Notes: generated from the sequence alone by a model not told the origin. DNA of 64,000 bases from Asticcacaulis aquaticus (GCF_028550415.1 NZ_JAQQKX010000013.1:83322-147321); one strand, 5' to 3'; numbered from the stretch's first letter, positions 1-9,490 are shown. Translations and numbers: made by a program.

Positions 1-75
1 GCCGCCAAGCTCAACCGCGTCAAACTGGCCGTCCTGCTCAGCATGGCTTCCCCCGAATATATAGCCCAGCGTTAG
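1..75 (+). CDS. C-terminal end of a DUF1800 family protein (partial)
   Basis: An open frame enters from the left edge and stops with TAG at 73-75, giving 24 residues. The last residues (VLLSMASPEYIAQR) resemble the typical end of DUF1800 proteins, a short helix with an A/S-S-P-E-Y motif. DUF1800 genes commonly sit immediately upstream of DUF1501 genes, and a DUF1501 gene starts 14 bases downstream, which strengthens the call. The biochemical role of the family is unknown. The rest of the gene lies outside the window. Confidence 0.7.
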   Translation, partial: AAKLNRVKLAVLLSMASPEYIAQR

Positions 76-89
76 TAGGAGTAACTGAT

Positions 90-1637
90 ATGACCGTTTC
101 TCTCGACAGACGTCAGTTTCTCCGTTTCGGTGCCGGCCTCGCCGGCATGACCACAGCCGGTTCGTTCGGCCTGCAATTGGCCGCCGCCGGTTCCGCCGCC
201 GGGCAAAGCGCCTCGGACTACAAGGCCATTGTCTGCGTCTTCCTGTTCGGCGGGAACGACGCCAACAACATGGTGCTGGCGACCGACACGGATTCGTGGG
301 GCCGCTACTTCTCGGCGCGCAATCAGGGGGCTGATCCGATCGCCCTGATGCCGGTAGGTACGCCCGCTACGCCGATAGGCGCGATCAATCCGGTCACGGG
401 CCGCGCGTCGGCGCTCGGTAAGCCTGAACATTGGGGCGGCGTCTTGCCCATCGCGCCGAAAACCACTCAGGCCATTCCGGCTGGCACCACGGCGTCGAAC
501 CGCACCTTCGCCCTGCACCCGCTGATGGCGCCGTGCAAGACCCTGTTCGATCAGGGCCGCCTGGCGGTTATGGCCAATGTCGGCACCCTGATCCAGCCGG
601 TGACCAAGGCGCAGTACAATGCCCGCAGTGTGTCGCTACCCGCTAACCTCTATTCGCACAATGACCAGCAATCGACCTGGCAGGCAGGGGCCGCCGAAGG
701 GGCGCGCATCGGCTGGGGCGGTCAGATGGGCGATCTGCTGATGTCGATGAATGGGACCAACACCATTTTCACTGCCATCACAGCGGGCGGCACGGCGGTC
801 TATCTGTCCGGGCGTAATGTGGTGCAATACCCGCTGTCGACCAATAATTCGCCCGCCATCATCGTCAACGGCACCGCCTCGACCTCGCTTTACGGTTCGA
901 CTGCGGCCCCCGCCGCCCTGAAAGAGATCATCAGCAACACCGCCTCGACCAGCGACTTCGCCAACGACTTCGGCAGCGTCGTCAACCGCTCGGTCGGTGC
1001 GGCCAGCGTGGTCAACGAGGTCTTTGGCCGCAGTGTGGTGACCAGCGTCCCCTCACCGGCCAACTATACCAATCCGGCAACCAATGCGGTGGAAACCAAC
1101 AGCCTCGCCCTGCAACTCCGGACCGTGGCGCGGATGATCGCGGCGGGCCCGTCCTTCGGTCTCAAGCGTCAGGTGTTTATGGTGTCATTAGGCGGCTTCG
1201 ACAGCCACGACACCCAGAACCGCGATCAGTCGAACAACCTCGCCAAGATCGCCCACGCCTTCGCCTATTTCGACCAGACGCTTTCCAATATCGGCGGCGT
1301 CGATATGCGCAACAGCGTGACAACCTTTACAGCGTCGGACTTCTCGCGCACGTTCTCGACCAATGGCGACGGCACCGACCACGCCTGGGGCGGCCACCAC
1401 CTGATCATGGGCGGTGCGGTCAAGGGCGGTGACATGTACGGGCAGTTCCCGACCGTCGGCATGGATGTCAATGGCTTCAGCAATCCCGGCATGGTCGGCG
1501 CATCCTTTATCCCGACGACCTCGGTCGATCAGTACGCAGCGACCATGGGGGCGTGGTTCGGCGTCGGCAATTCCGATCTCAACACCATCTTCCCCAACCT
1601 GCGCAACTTCTCGACAGCCAATCTCGGCTTCGTCTGA
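90..1637 (+). CDS. DUF1501 family protein, Tat-exported
   Basis: A 515-residue protein with a twin-arginine signal: R7-R8-Q-F-L-R-F at the N-terminus, then a hydrophobic stretch ending near residue 38, so export in folded form is expected. The mature part has the DUF1501 pattern: an early FLFGGNDANN segment, a central GGFDSHDTQ segment and a late GTDHAWGGHH segment. The last two resemble metal-binding segments of alkaline-phosphatase-like or sulfatase-like folds, to which the family is distantly related. The start is the ATG 14 bases after the DUF1800 stop, behind a GTAGGAGTAA ribosome-binding site. The pair is probably one operon. The enzymatic function is not known. Confidence 0.85.
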   Translation: MTVSLDRRQFLRFGAGLAGMTTAGSFGLQLAAAGSAAGQSASDYKAIVCVFLFGGNDANNMVLATDTDSWGRYFSARNQGADPIALMPVGTPATPIGAINPVTGRASALGKPEHWGGVLPIAPKTTQAIPAGTTASNRTFALHPLMAPCKTLFDQGRLAVMANVGTLIQPVTKAQYNARSVSLPANLYSHNDQQSTWQAGAAEGARIGWGGQMGDLLMSMNGTNTIFTAITAGGTAVYLSGRNVVQYPLSTNNSPAIIVNGTASTSLYGSTAAPAALKEIISNTASTSDFANDFGSVVNRSVGAASVVNEVFGRSVVTSVPSPANYTNPATNAVETNSLALQLRTVARMIAAGPSFGLKRQVFMVSLGGFDSHDTQNRDQSNNLAKIAHAFAYFDQTLSNIGGVDMRNSVTTFTASDFSRTFSTNGDGTDHAWGGHHLIMGGAVKGGDMYGQFPTVGMDVNGFSNPGMVGASFIPTTSVDQYAATMGAWFGVGNSDLNTIFPNLRNFSTANLGFV

Positions 1638-1805
1638 TCCCTTTCGTTTGTGTTCTATTGTGACAGTGGGTAGAATCCGGGCATAACCTCCGTATTCGGA
1701 TCACCGGCGTACGGGCTGTAACAAATCTGACAAGATTAGCTGTTAGAGCCCCTGTCATTGTCATAAAGCGGCGCACGACGCCGTGGTGGGAAAGAGGAGT
1801 TACCC

Positions 1806-2375
1806 GTGCGGGTCGGTGTGGCGACAGCGGCAATAATGGCGACGGTCCTGCCGGGTCTGGCACAGGCGCAGGTCATGGAACGCGGCGCCGACGGCGAATA
1901 TCGCACGGTCTGCGCGTCTCTGGCGCCCGTCGTCGTGACCGCTCGCGCCACCGCCAAGACGCCCTATGCCGCTGAAATCCAGCGCGCCGCCGACACCTAT
2001 GGCCTCAGCCCCGACCTTTTGATCAGCGTCATCCGTCAGGAATCGGGCTTTAACCCGAACGCCGTATCGCCGCGCGGGGCCATCGGCCTGATGCAGCTTC
2101 TGCCCTCGACAGCCGCCGAACTAGGCGTCGATCCCTACGACCCGGCGGCCAATATCATGGGTGGCGCGGCCTATCTGCGCCGTCAGCTCGATCGTTTCGA
2201 CGGACGTATCGATCTGGCGCTCGCGGCCTATAATGCCGGAGCCGGGGCCGTCGCCCGTCACAAGGGCGTCCCGCCCTATGATGAGACCCGTACCTATGTC
2301 GCCCGCAACCTCGATCGCCTAAGCGACGGGGCGGGTGTGCCCGCCGATCCCCTGCCGACCCAGACCTGTGGTTAA
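1806..2375 (+). CDS. virB1: VirB1-like lytic transglycosylase of the type IV secretion operon
   Basis: A 189-residue secreted SLT-family lysozyme-like enzyme. It would cleave peptidoglycan glycan strands in the periplasm to make room for the secretion channel. Residues 1-21 form a signal peptide. The catalytic glutamate is E79 in IRQESGF, followed by GLMQ (94-97) and AYNAG (140-144), the standard SLT motifs. The start is a GTG behind GAGGAG. An in-frame cysteine pair near both ends (CASL and QTCG) could form a disulfide. It is the first gene of the virB block, 12 bases before virB2, and the 168 bases upstream probably hold the operon promoter, although I see no clear sigma70 site there. Confidence 0.9.
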   Translation: MRVGVATAAIMATVLPGLAQAQVMERGADGEYRTVCASLAPVVVTARATAKTPYAAEIQRAADTYGLSPDLLISVIRQESGFNPNAVSPRGAIGLMQLLPSTAAELGVDPYDPAANIMGGAAYLRRQLDRFDGRIDLALAAYNAGAGAVARHKGVPPYDETRTYVARNLDRLSDGAGVPADPLPTQTCG

Positions 2376-2387
2376 GGATAAAACCGA

Positions 2388-2696
2388 ATGAAAACCGATC
2401 GTTTCACCGCATTCTTCGCCGCCCTGCCTGCGCTTCTTCTGGCCGCCCCCGTCTCGGCCCAGACCGCCGGTCAGAACCCCGCCGGGTCCGGCCCCATCGT
2501 CAACGCCTTGAGCTGGATTCAGGGCACGCTGCTGGGCAATGTCGCCACCGCCGTCGCCGTCATCGCGGTCGCCTGCGTCGGCTTCATGATGCTATCGGGC
2601 CGGATGAACTGGCGCTTCGGGGCGACCGTCATCCTCGGCGTCTTCATCCTGTTCGGCGCCGCGACCATCGTCGCCGGCATCCAGTCGGCGGTGTAG
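2388..2696 (+). CDS. virB2: VirB2/TrbC-type major pilin
   Basis: A 102-residue pilin precursor. The long signal peptide ends near residue 24 (PVSA-Q). The mature part has two hydrophobic helices, about 48-69 and 78-97, joined by a short basic loop (GRMNWRFG), which is the VirB2/TrbC architecture. Such pilins are inserted in the inner membrane and polymerised into the conjugative pilus. It lies between virB1 and virB3, with only three bases before the next start codon. Confidence 0.88.
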   Translation: MKTDRFTAFFAALPALLLAAPVSAQTAGQNPAGSGPIVNALSWIQGTLLGNVATAVAVIAVACVGFMMLSGRMNWRFGATVILGVFILFGAATIVAGIQSAV

Positions 2697-2699
2697 CCT

Positions 2700-2984
2700 A
2701 TGGCCGAGCTGGTCAAGGCACCGGTGTTTCGCGCATTGACGCAGCCGCAGATGTTCGCGGGGGTGACCTATTCGTATTTCATCATCAACGGGGTGATTAC
2801 GACCGAGGCCTTCCTGATTACACGGTCCTTCTGGGCCTTCGGCGTGGCGCTGCTGGTCCACATAATCGGCTATCTGGCCTGTTTGCGTGAACCGCGTCTG
2901 TTCGACCTGTGGTTCACCAAGGTGAGCCGCTGCCCCCGCATCCGGAACTTCAAGTTCTGGCGCTGCAACTCCTACCAGCCGTAA
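2700..2984 (+). CDS. virB3: VirB3 inner-membrane protein of type IV secretion
   Basis: A 94-residue protein with two transmembrane segments (about 24-40 and 43-61) and an N-terminal VFRALTQPQMFAGV motif typical of VirB3. The C-terminal tail after the LFDLW motif is basic and cysteine-containing. VirB3 works with the VirB4 ATPase at the inner membrane, and in some systems the two are fused. Here virB4 follows after 13 bases as a separate gene. The start codon follows the virB2 stop almost directly, so translational coupling is likely. Confidence 0.88.
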   Translation: MAELVKAPVFRALTQPQMFAGVTYSYFIINGVITTEAFLITRSFWAFGVALLVHIIGYLACLREPRLFDLWFTKVSRCPRIRNFKFWRCNSYQP

Positions 2985-2997
2985 GGGCGTTTATTGC

Positions 2998-5415
2998 ATG
3001 AGTGGTTTTCTGGGCTTGGGTGCGAAAGAACAAAGGATCGGCGATCGCCTGCCCTATGCGCACCTGTATAACGACCACACGGTGACGCTGCGCGACGGCT
3101 CGCTGATGCAGGCCCTCTATATCGACGGCTTCGGCTTCGAGACGGCCGACACGACCGATCTCAACAGCCTCCATGCTTTGCGTGAGAGCGCGCTGCGCGC
3201 CATCGGTGACTCGCGTCTGGTCCTGCACCACCATATCCTGCGCCGCAAGGTGTCGGTCGCGACGGCAGGCAGCTTCGACGACCCCGCCGCCTCCCATATC
3301 GACGCGCGCTGGCAGGCGCGGTTGTCGTCGCGCGAACTGTTCGTCAACGACCTGTTCATCACCATCGTCCGCCGCCCGGCGCGCGGCAAGGCCGGTCTGG
3401 CCGAAGTGCTCGGCAATCTGTTCGGCGGCAAGTCGGGCGCGGATCGCGAAGGTCTTGGGGCAGAACTGCGTGAACTCGATGCGGCGCGCGATGCCCTGAT
3501 GGCGGCGCTGGGCCTTTATGGCCCGCGTCTGCTCGGTGGCTACGACAGCCGCGACGGACGCTGTTCCGAGCCGCTCGAACTGCTCTCGGCCCTGTTCCAC
3601 GGTGAGATGCGCCCGGTCCTGCGCCCCGATCCGCTGGCCAAGGACGATGCCGGTCATTACCTCCCCTATCAGCGCCTGAGCGTCGGGGTCGATGCGCTGG
3701 AACTGAAAAGCGCCGGTGCATCCAAGTCCTTCGGGGCCATGATTTCGGTCAAAGAATACCCGCCGCAAGCCGCACCCGGCATGCTCGATGCCCTGCTGCA
3801 CCTGCCTTACGAGATGACCCTGTCGCAGAGTTTCCAGTTCGTCGATCGTCAGATCGGGCTGGAGCGCGTCAATCTGGCGCTACGTCGTCTGCGCGCCGCC
3901 GATGATGACGGGATTACGCTGCGGGCCGGGTTGATGAACGCCAAGGACGAACTGGCCTCGGGCCAGACGGCGCTTGGCGAACATCATCTGACGGTTCTGG
4001 TGCGTGCGTCGGGTCTCAGCCAGCTCGATCAGGCCGCCGCTCAGGTCGCCTCGACTCTGGCCGATACGGGGGCGGTGTCGGTACGCGAGGACATCAATCT
4101 CGAACCGGCCTTCTGGGCGCAGTTCCCCGGCAACGAATCCTATATCGCGCGCAAGGCCCTGATCTCGGTCTCGGCCTTCGCCGGGATGGCCAGCCTGCAC
4201 GGTTTCGCACTCGGCCGAGCCACCGGCAACCACTGGGGCGAGGCGATCACGGTTCTGGAGACGACCGCCGCGACGCCGTATTTCTTCAATTTCCATTCCG
4301 GCGACCTCGGCAACTTTACCCTGATCGGGCCGTCGGGCTCGGGTAAGACCGTCGTGCTCAACTTCCTTGCCGCTCAGGCGCAGAAGGCCAAACCGCGCAC
4401 GGTCATCTTCGACAAGGACCGCGGGTCTGAGCTGTTTGTGCGCGCCATCGGCGGCCACTATGCCGCCCTGCGCGCCGGAGAGCCGACCGGCTTCAACCCG
4501 CTGCAACTGCCCGACAACGCGATCAACCGCGCTTTCCTGCGCGACCTGATCAGCCGCCTGATTTCCGGCGACGGTCCGGCGCTGGCGCCCGAAGACGAGG
4601 CCATCCTCACCGAGGCCATCGACGCCATGTACGCTCAGGCCCCGGCCTATCGTCGCCTGCGTTATTTCCAGGAATTGCTCGGCGGTCTGCGCCGGCCCAG
4701 CCATACCGACCTGGCCGCGCGTCTGGCCCCGTGGTGCGGGCGTGGCGAATGGGCATGGCTGTTCGACAACGAGGCCGATCAGCTCGATCTGTCGGCGCGC
4801 GTCCTCGGCTTCGACATGACGCAGTTCCTCGATACGCCGATCCTGCGTACGCCGATTATGATGTACCTCTTCCACCGCATCGAAGAGCGTCTGGACGGCA
4901 CGCCCGCCATGATCCTTATCGACGAAGGCTGGAAGGCGCTCGACGACGAGTCCTTCTCGGCGCGCATCCGCGACTGGATGAAGACCCTGCGCAAGCGCAA
5001 CGCCATCCTCGGGTTTGGCACCCAGAGCGCCAGCGACGCCCTCGACAGCCGCATCGCTTCGGCGATCATCGAACAGGCCGCGACGCAGATCTTCATGGCC
5101 AATCCGCGCGCCCGCATGGAAGATTACGGCGACGGTTTCGGCCTGAGCGAGCACGAGGTCGGCCTTGTCCGTGCCCTGCCGCCGCACGCGCATGCTTTCC
5201 TCGTCAAGCACGGCAACCATTCGGTCGTCGCGCGCCTCGACCTGTCGGCCATGCCGGACCTGCTCAACATCCTGTCGGGCCGCGAATCGAGCGTACGCAA
5301 GCTGGACGAGTTGCGCGCCGAGGTCGGCGACGCGCCCGAAGCGTGGTGGCCCGAAATCGCAGGGACTCCGTGGCCCGGCAACGTCACGCGTCAAAAGCTC
5401 AAGGTGAGCGCATGA
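2998..5415 (+). CDS. virB4: VirB4 ATPase of type IV secretion
   Basis: An 805-residue cytoplasmic AAA+/RecA-like ATPase that energises pilus assembly and transport. The N-terminal CagE/TrbE region spans roughly residues 1-400. Walker A is GPSGSGKT near residue 444, and Walker B is MILIDEGW near 638. A conserved LGFGTQSASDAL segment follows. Length is normal for the family. The start ATG directly follows the virB3 block. The last codon overlaps the next start (ATGA at 5412-5415), so virB6 is translationally coupled, which leaves no room for a virB5 gene at its usual place. Confidence 0.95.
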   Translation: MSGFLGLGAKEQRIGDRLPYAHLYNDHTVTLRDGSLMQALYIDGFGFETADTTDLNSLHALRESALRAIGDSRLVLHHHILRRKVSVATAGSFDDPAASHIDARWQARLSSRELFVNDLFITIVRRPARGKAGLAEVLGNLFGGKSGADREGLGAELRELDAARDALMAALGLYGPRLLGGYDSRDGRCSEPLELLSALFHGEMRPVLRPDPLAKDDAGHYLPYQRLSVGVDALELKSAGASKSFGAMISVKEYPPQAAPGMLDALLHLPYEMTLSQSFQFVDRQIGLERVNLALRRLRAADDDGITLRAGLMNAKDELASGQTALGEHHLTVLVRASGLSQLDQAAAQVASTLADTGAVSVREDINLEPAFWAQFPGNESYIARKALISVSAFAGMASLHGFALGRATGNHWGEAITVLETTAATPYFFNFHSGDLGNFTLIGPSGSGKTVVLNFLAAQAQKAKPRTVIFDKDRGSELFVRAIGGHYAALRAGEPTGFNPLQLPDNAINRAFLRDLISRLISGDGPALAPEDEAILTEAIDAMYAQAPAYRRLRYFQELLGGLRRPSHTDLAARLAPWCGRGEWAWLFDNEADQLDLSARVLGFDMTQFLDTPILRTPIMMYLFHRIEERLDGTPAMILIDEGWKALDDESFSARIRDWMKTLRKRNAILGFGTQSASDALDSRIASAIIEQAATQIFMANPRARMEDYGDGFGLSEHEVGLVRALPPHAHAFLVKHGNHSVVARLDLSAMPDLLNILSGRESSVRKLDELRAEVGDAPEAWWPEIAGTPWPGNVTRQKLKVSA

Positions 5416-6611
5416 CGCCTTGCCCGTCCATGCCCCTCGACGGCAATTCCGGCATTTCCGGCGCCCTTCTGAGCGTCGATTGCCAGATCAGTAGCGTCGT
5501 TGAAGACAGCTTCGGCCGTCTGTTCGGTACGGACGGCTATCTCGGCGCAGCCCTGACCATCTGTCTGACGTTGTATATCGCGTTTCTCGCCTTCGGTCTG
5601 ATTACCGGGCGGACGCGCCTGACCCTGACGACCATGACGCCCAAGGTGCTGGCCATAGGGCTGGTCCTGACCTTCGTCACGGCGTGGCCCGCCTATCAGA
5701 CCGTGGTCTATAACCTGCTGACCAAGGGCCCGGACGAGATCGCCGCCGCCCTCACCGGTTCGGGCGAAGGGGCAAGCGTGGCGTTTGCCAAGCGCCTCGA
5801 CACCCTGTTCGTCCACTTCGCCGACGCAGCCACCGCGTTCGAAAATACGACGGCGCAGGTGGCCCAGAATAATCAAGCCCAAGCTGTCGCCATGCCGATG
5901 CGCAACGGCAAGTCTTCGGCGTCGGACATGTTATGGAGTTCGGGCCTGATCCTGCTGCTGTCGACCGTCGGCGTGCTGGTCCTGTCGCGCCTGATCCTGA
6001 CCCTGCTGCTGGCGCTCGGGCCTCTGTTCGTGGTCTTCGCCCTGTTTTCACAGACGCGCGGCCTGTTCGAAGGCTGGCTGCGTACCTCGATCGGGTTCGC
6101 GTTTATACCCATGCTGGTGACACTGGGCGGATCGGCGGCGCTGGCGTTGCTTACCCCGCCCATTCTGGCCATTTCCGGAGACCCGTTGCAAACGGTGAAG
6201 GACATTCAGCCCATCGTCATTTTGTTCATGGGATCCGTGATTTACGCCGCTTTCCTCATCATGTTGATGGTGGTCGCGTTCAATATCGTCAAGAACTGGA
6301 ACCCGCTCAAGGCCCGCCCCGACGCGCCCTCGACCGAAACCCAGGTCGCCGCTACCTCCGCCGCGCTTCTGGCCTCCAGCCGCAGCGTCACCACGGTTCA
6401 GGGCAGCAATGCCACAGCTTCGGCCAATGTCTCTGCCGCCCGCGACGGGCGCGCCCAGACGATCGCTACGACGCTCAGCGCCGCCCCCTCCGCGCTCGGC
6501 GGCAACACCGCCATCTCCGCCACTGCGCGCCGTCAGGGTCTGGGACAAAGGTTCCGCCCTGCCACCGCCGCGCAAACGACGAAACCCCTGTCAAAGACCG
6601 TAGGTTCATGA
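5412..6611 (+). CDS. virB6: VirB6/TrbL-type polytopic membrane protein
   Basis: A 399-residue inner-membrane channel component. It has an N-terminal periplasmic segment with two cysteines, then several hydrophobic helices, including clusters near residues 45-65, 80-100, 178-215, 225-255 and 275-300. A low-complexity Ser/Ala/Thr-rich tail of about 95 residues follows. The start chosen overlaps the virB4 stop as ATGA; a longer open frame extends upstream but runs inside virB4. The stop overlaps the virB9 start by four bases, so no virB8 gene sits between B6 and B9 as it does in Agrobacterium-type operons. Confidence 0.88.
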   Translation: MTPCPSMPLDGNSGISGALLSVDCQISSVVEDSFGRLFGTDGYLGAALTICLTLYIAFLAFGLITGRTRLTLTTMTPKVLAIGLVLTFVTAWPAYQTVVYNLLTKGPDEIAAALTGSGEGASVAFAKRLDTLFVHFADAATAFENTTAQVAQNNQAQAVAMPMRNGKSSASDMLWSSGLILLLSTVGVLVLSRLILTLLLALGPLFVVFALFSQTRGLFEGWLRTSIGFAFIPMLVTLGGSAALALLTPPILAISGDPLQTVKDIQPIVILFMGSVIYAAFLIMLMVVAFNIVKNWNPLKARPDAPSTETQVAATSAALLASSRSVTTVQGSNATASANVSAARDGRAQTIATTLSAAPSALGGNTAISATARRQGLGQRFRPATAAQTTKPLSKTVGS

Positions 6612-7393
6612 AGTCCGTTCTGCTCTCCGCCCTGATGCTTACCGCCGCCGGATCGGCGTTCGCCGATGGCCGTATCCGCACCATCGACTATACCGACGGC
6701 GCGGTCGTGCGTCTGGATACCTGTCTCGGCTTCCAGACTATGATCACCTTCGGCGACAGCGAGAAGATCGAGAACGTCGCCATCGGCGACGCTGCCCAGT
6801 GGCAAGCGACGCCGAACAAGCGCGGCAATCTGATCTTCATCAAGCCTTTCACCAAAAGCGCCTATACCAACCTGTCGGTCGTCACCGACCGCCGCGCCTA
6901 TGCCTTCGAACTGAGCGCCAAGGATACGGCGGCGTGCAAGCGCGGCGAAGTCCTCTACGACCTGCGGTTCCGGTATCCGAATGATCCGGTCGAGAACCCG
7001 GCCCCGCCGCCACCCGAAGACATCGCCTCTACCCTGCCGGAAAAGCGCAACACCGCCTATACCTATGCCGGGGAACAGACTCTGGTGCCGCTACGCATGT
7101 TCGACGACGGGCAATCGACCTATCTGATGTGGGCCGAAGGCGTCGCCTTTCCGGCCATCTATGCCCTGACCGACGGTAAGGAAAGCCTGATCAATTTCGG
7201 CTATCGCGAGGGCTATATCGTCATCGAGCAGGTCGGTCCGGCCTTCATCCTGCGCCGTGGCGACCTCAAGGCGACGGTGTTTAATGACGCCTTCGTGCCA
7301 CCGGCGCTCGACGCCTTGTCGCCGCAGCCACGTCCCGTCGAACAACAGCCCAAGCCGAAGAAATCCGGCTGGTTCGGCCGGAAGGAACAGTAA
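6608..7393 (+). CDS. virB9: VirB9/CagX outer-membrane core-complex protein
   Basis: A 261-residue secreted protein with a signal peptide ending after AFA (residue 19). The mature N-terminus carries the VirB9 pattern (IRTIDYTDGAVVRL) and the NLSVVTDRRAYAFEL strand motif. The C-terminal domain (about 145-235) contains RRGDLKATVFNDAF, as in the VirB9 domain that contacts VirB7 and VirB10. The last 20 residues are Pro/Lys-rich. Its start overlaps virB6 by ATGA and its stop is one base from virB10. No VirB7 lipoprotein gene lies next to it. Confidence 0.9.
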   Translation: MKSVLLSALMLTAAGSAFADGRIRTIDYTDGAVVRLDTCLGFQTMITFGDSEKIENVAIGDAAQWQATPNKRGNLIFIKPFTKSAYTNLSVVTDRRAYAFELSAKDTAACKRGEVLYDLRFRYPNDPVENPAPPPPEDIASTLPEKRNTAYTYAGEQTLVPLRMFDDGQSTYLMWAEGVAFPAIYALTDGKESLINFGYREGYIVIEQVGPAFILRRGDLKATVFNDAFVPPALDALSPQPRPVEQQPKPKKSGWFGRKEQ

Positions 7394-7394
7394 G

Positions 7395-8498
7395 ATGCGT
7401 AACACCTTCGATGCCGACCCGAAGTCGCAGAAAGACCCGCGCACCACCTTGCCGCCATCGGACCTCGATGCCGCCACGACGCGTGCCCTGCCCGCCGTCG
7501 CCGCCACCTCGACGCTGAAAGATAGCCTCGTGCTGGCGGGCGGCATCATGGGCGCGGTGTTCCTCGGTGCCCTGACCCTGATCTTCATGGGCAATAATCG
7601 CCGCGATGTGGCGCAGGTCGCGGCCAATACGCCGCCGGTTCAGCAACAACAAGTGCCGCCGCCGGGCCAAAACCCGCCCGGCACCGTCATGGAACTGCCG
7701 CCCGTCGCGCTTCCTGAAGGTCCGATCCAGCCCGTCCCGCCGCAACCCGGTGCACCGCCGCCGGTCGCCGCGCCTGACAACAGCATGCGCGCCAATGCGC
7801 TGGTCTATGATGTCAGCGCGCCGGACCCGGCGCCCGCCGATGCCGCCAACGCCGCCGCCAACAAGGTCGCGCCAAAGGAAAACGTCTTTGACGCCAATAA
7901 TCTGGCCGACGCCACCGGCTTCGACGCTTCACGTCAGGTCCGCGCCACGCGTATCGCCAACCCCGCCTCGACCGTATCGCAAGGCACCCTGATCCCCGCC
8001 GTACTGGAAACCGCGCTCAATTCCGATCTGCCGGGCTATACCCGCGCTCTGGTCGCACGCGATGTAAAAAGTTTCGACGGCCGCCGCGTCCTCATCCCGC
8101 GCGGCTCGCGCCTGATCGGTTCCTATCGTTCGGGCCTGCAAAGCGGGCAGAAACGCCTGTTCATCACCTGGGCGCGCCTGATCCGTCCGGACGGCACCGC
8201 GATCACCCTCAGCGACCCCTCGACCGACAATCTCGGTCAGGCGGGGCAGACCGGCGAGGTCGACAGCCACTTCTTCAAGCGCTTCGGCTCGGCCATGCTG
8301 CTGTCGATCGTCGGCGGCCTGTCCAATTCGCTCGGCGACGGCAATAATTCGACCATCGTCATCGGTACGGCGGCGGGCGCCAACAGCGCGGCGACCGGCG
8401 CTCTGTCCAGCGACTCGAAGATCTCCCCCACCGTCAAGGTGGCGCAGGGCACGCCGATTCAGGTCTTCGTCTCCCGCGACCTCGATTTCTCGCTGTAA
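7395..8498 (+). CDS. virB10: VirB10/TrbI core-complex scaffold protein
   Basis: A 367-residue protein that spans both membranes in type IV systems. Residues 1-40 are cytoplasmic, a single transmembrane helix lies at about 43-63, and a proline/glutamine-rich periplasmic linker runs to about 130. The TrbI-type C-terminal domain follows (LIPAVLETALNSDLPG, then RVLIPRGSRLIGSY). The segment FGSAMLLSIVGGLSNSLG fits the outer-membrane antenna helices. The start is the ATG one base after the virB9 stop; a longer frame upstream overlaps virB9 and is rejected. virB11 starts three bases after the stop. Confidence 0.93.
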   Translation: MRNTFDADPKSQKDPRTTLPPSDLDAATTRALPAVAATSTLKDSLVLAGGIMGAVFLGALTLIFMGNNRRDVAQVAANTPPVQQQQVPPPGQNPPGTVMELPPVALPEGPIQPVPPQPGAPPPVAAPDNSMRANALVYDVSAPDPAPADAANAAANKVAPKENVFDANNLADATGFDASRQVRATRIANPASTVSQGTLIPAVLETALNSDLPGYTRALVARDVKSFDGRRVLIPRGSRLIGSYRSGLQSGQKRLFITWARLIRPDGTAITLSDPSTDNLGQAGQTGEVDSHFFKRFGSAMLLSIVGGLSNSLGDGNNSTIVIGTAAGANSAATGALSSDSKISPTVKVAQGTPIQVFVSRDLDFSL

Positions 8499-8501
8499 GC
8501 C

Positions 8502-9479
8502 ATGGCCGACCTGCTCCCCACCGAAGGCGTCTATCTCAAGGCCTACCTCCAGCCGTTCCGCCAGTGGCTGGACCGCGCCGAAGTGACCGAAGTCATGGTC
8601 AACCGCCCCGGTGAGGTCTGGGTCGAGATCAGCGGTCAGGCCCGGATGCAGCGCTTCGACGCGCCCGATATCGATGATGGCCTCCTTAGCCGTCTGGCCG
8701 CACAGATCGCCCGCATCAGCCATCAGGGCATCAACCGTGAAAACCCTCTGCTGGCGGCCACCCTGCCGACCGGTGAACGCGTGCAGATCGTCGGCCCGCC
8801 CGCCACACGCCGTCACTGGGCCATCGCCATCCGTCGCCATCTGATGGTCAATCGCCCGCTCGCCTCCTACGATCGCGGCCCAATCGCGCCGCCCGCCTAC
8901 GCCAATATGGCCGACGAACAGGCCGCCGCCCGCGCCAACCCGGTCGCCTTCCTCACGGCGGCGGTCGCGGCGCGCAAAACGATCCTTATTTCCGGCGGCA
9001 CCTCGTCGGGCAAGACCACCTTCCTCAATGCGCTGCTGGGGGCCGTACCGGAATATGAGCGCGTCATCCTGGTCGAGGATACCCCCGAAATCGCCGTCAC
9101 CCAGCCGAATGCACTGGGCCTTGTCGCCGTCAAGGGTGAGCTGGGCGAGGCCAAGGTCGCGGTCAACGATCTGCTTCAGGCCTCGCTCCGTCTGCGGCCC
9201 GACCGCATTATCGTCGGCGAAATCCGCGGTGCCGAGGCCGTGACCTTTCTACGCGCCATCAATACCGGCCATCCGGGCTCCTTCACCACGGTCCACGCCA
9301 ACACCCCTCAGGGCGCGTTGGAACAGATTGCCCTGATGGTCATGCAGTCGGGCATGAGCCTCTCGCGGCAGGAAACCATCGCCTATGCCTGCGGCCTGAT
9401 CGACGTGGTGGTGCAGCTATCCAAGGCGGGCGGTGAACGCGGCATCAGTGACATCTGCCTGCCGCGCACCCTGCTCTGA
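8502..9479 (+). CDS. virB11: VirB11 secretion ATPase
   Basis: A 325-residue hexameric traffic ATPase of the GspE/VirB11 family, acting on the cytoplasmic side of the channel. The N-terminal domain has VTEVMVNRPGEVWVE. Walker A is GGTSSGKT at about 166-173. An Asp box (LVEDTPEI), Walker B region (RIIVGEIRGAEA) and His box (GHPGSFTTVHANT) follow in the usual order. It is the last gene of the virB block. The intergenic region after it carries a candidate promoter for the next gene, so the operon seems to end here. No coupling protein gene (virD4) or relaxase follows. Confidence 0.94.
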   Translation: MADLLPTEGVYLKAYLQPFRQWLDRAEVTEVMVNRPGEVWVEISGQARMQRFDAPDIDDGLLSRLAAQIARISHQGINRENPLLAATLPTGERVQIVGPPATRRHWAIAIRRHLMVNRPLASYDRGPIAPPAYANMADEQAAARANPVAFLTAAVAARKTILISGGTSSGKTTFLNALLGAVPEYERVILVEDTPEIAVTQPNALGLVAVKGELGEAKVAVNDLLQASLRLRPDRIIVGEIRGAEAVTFLRAINTGHPGSFTTVHANTPQGALEQIALMVMQSGMSLSRQETIAYACGLIDVVVQLSKAGGERGISDICLPRTLL

Positions 9480-9490
9480 TCATTTCAATT

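Noticed and set aside
4731..5411. N-terminal extension of the VirB6 reading frame into virB4
   Set aside because: The extension lies wholly inside virB4 in another frame; the ATGA overlap gives a standard coupled start.
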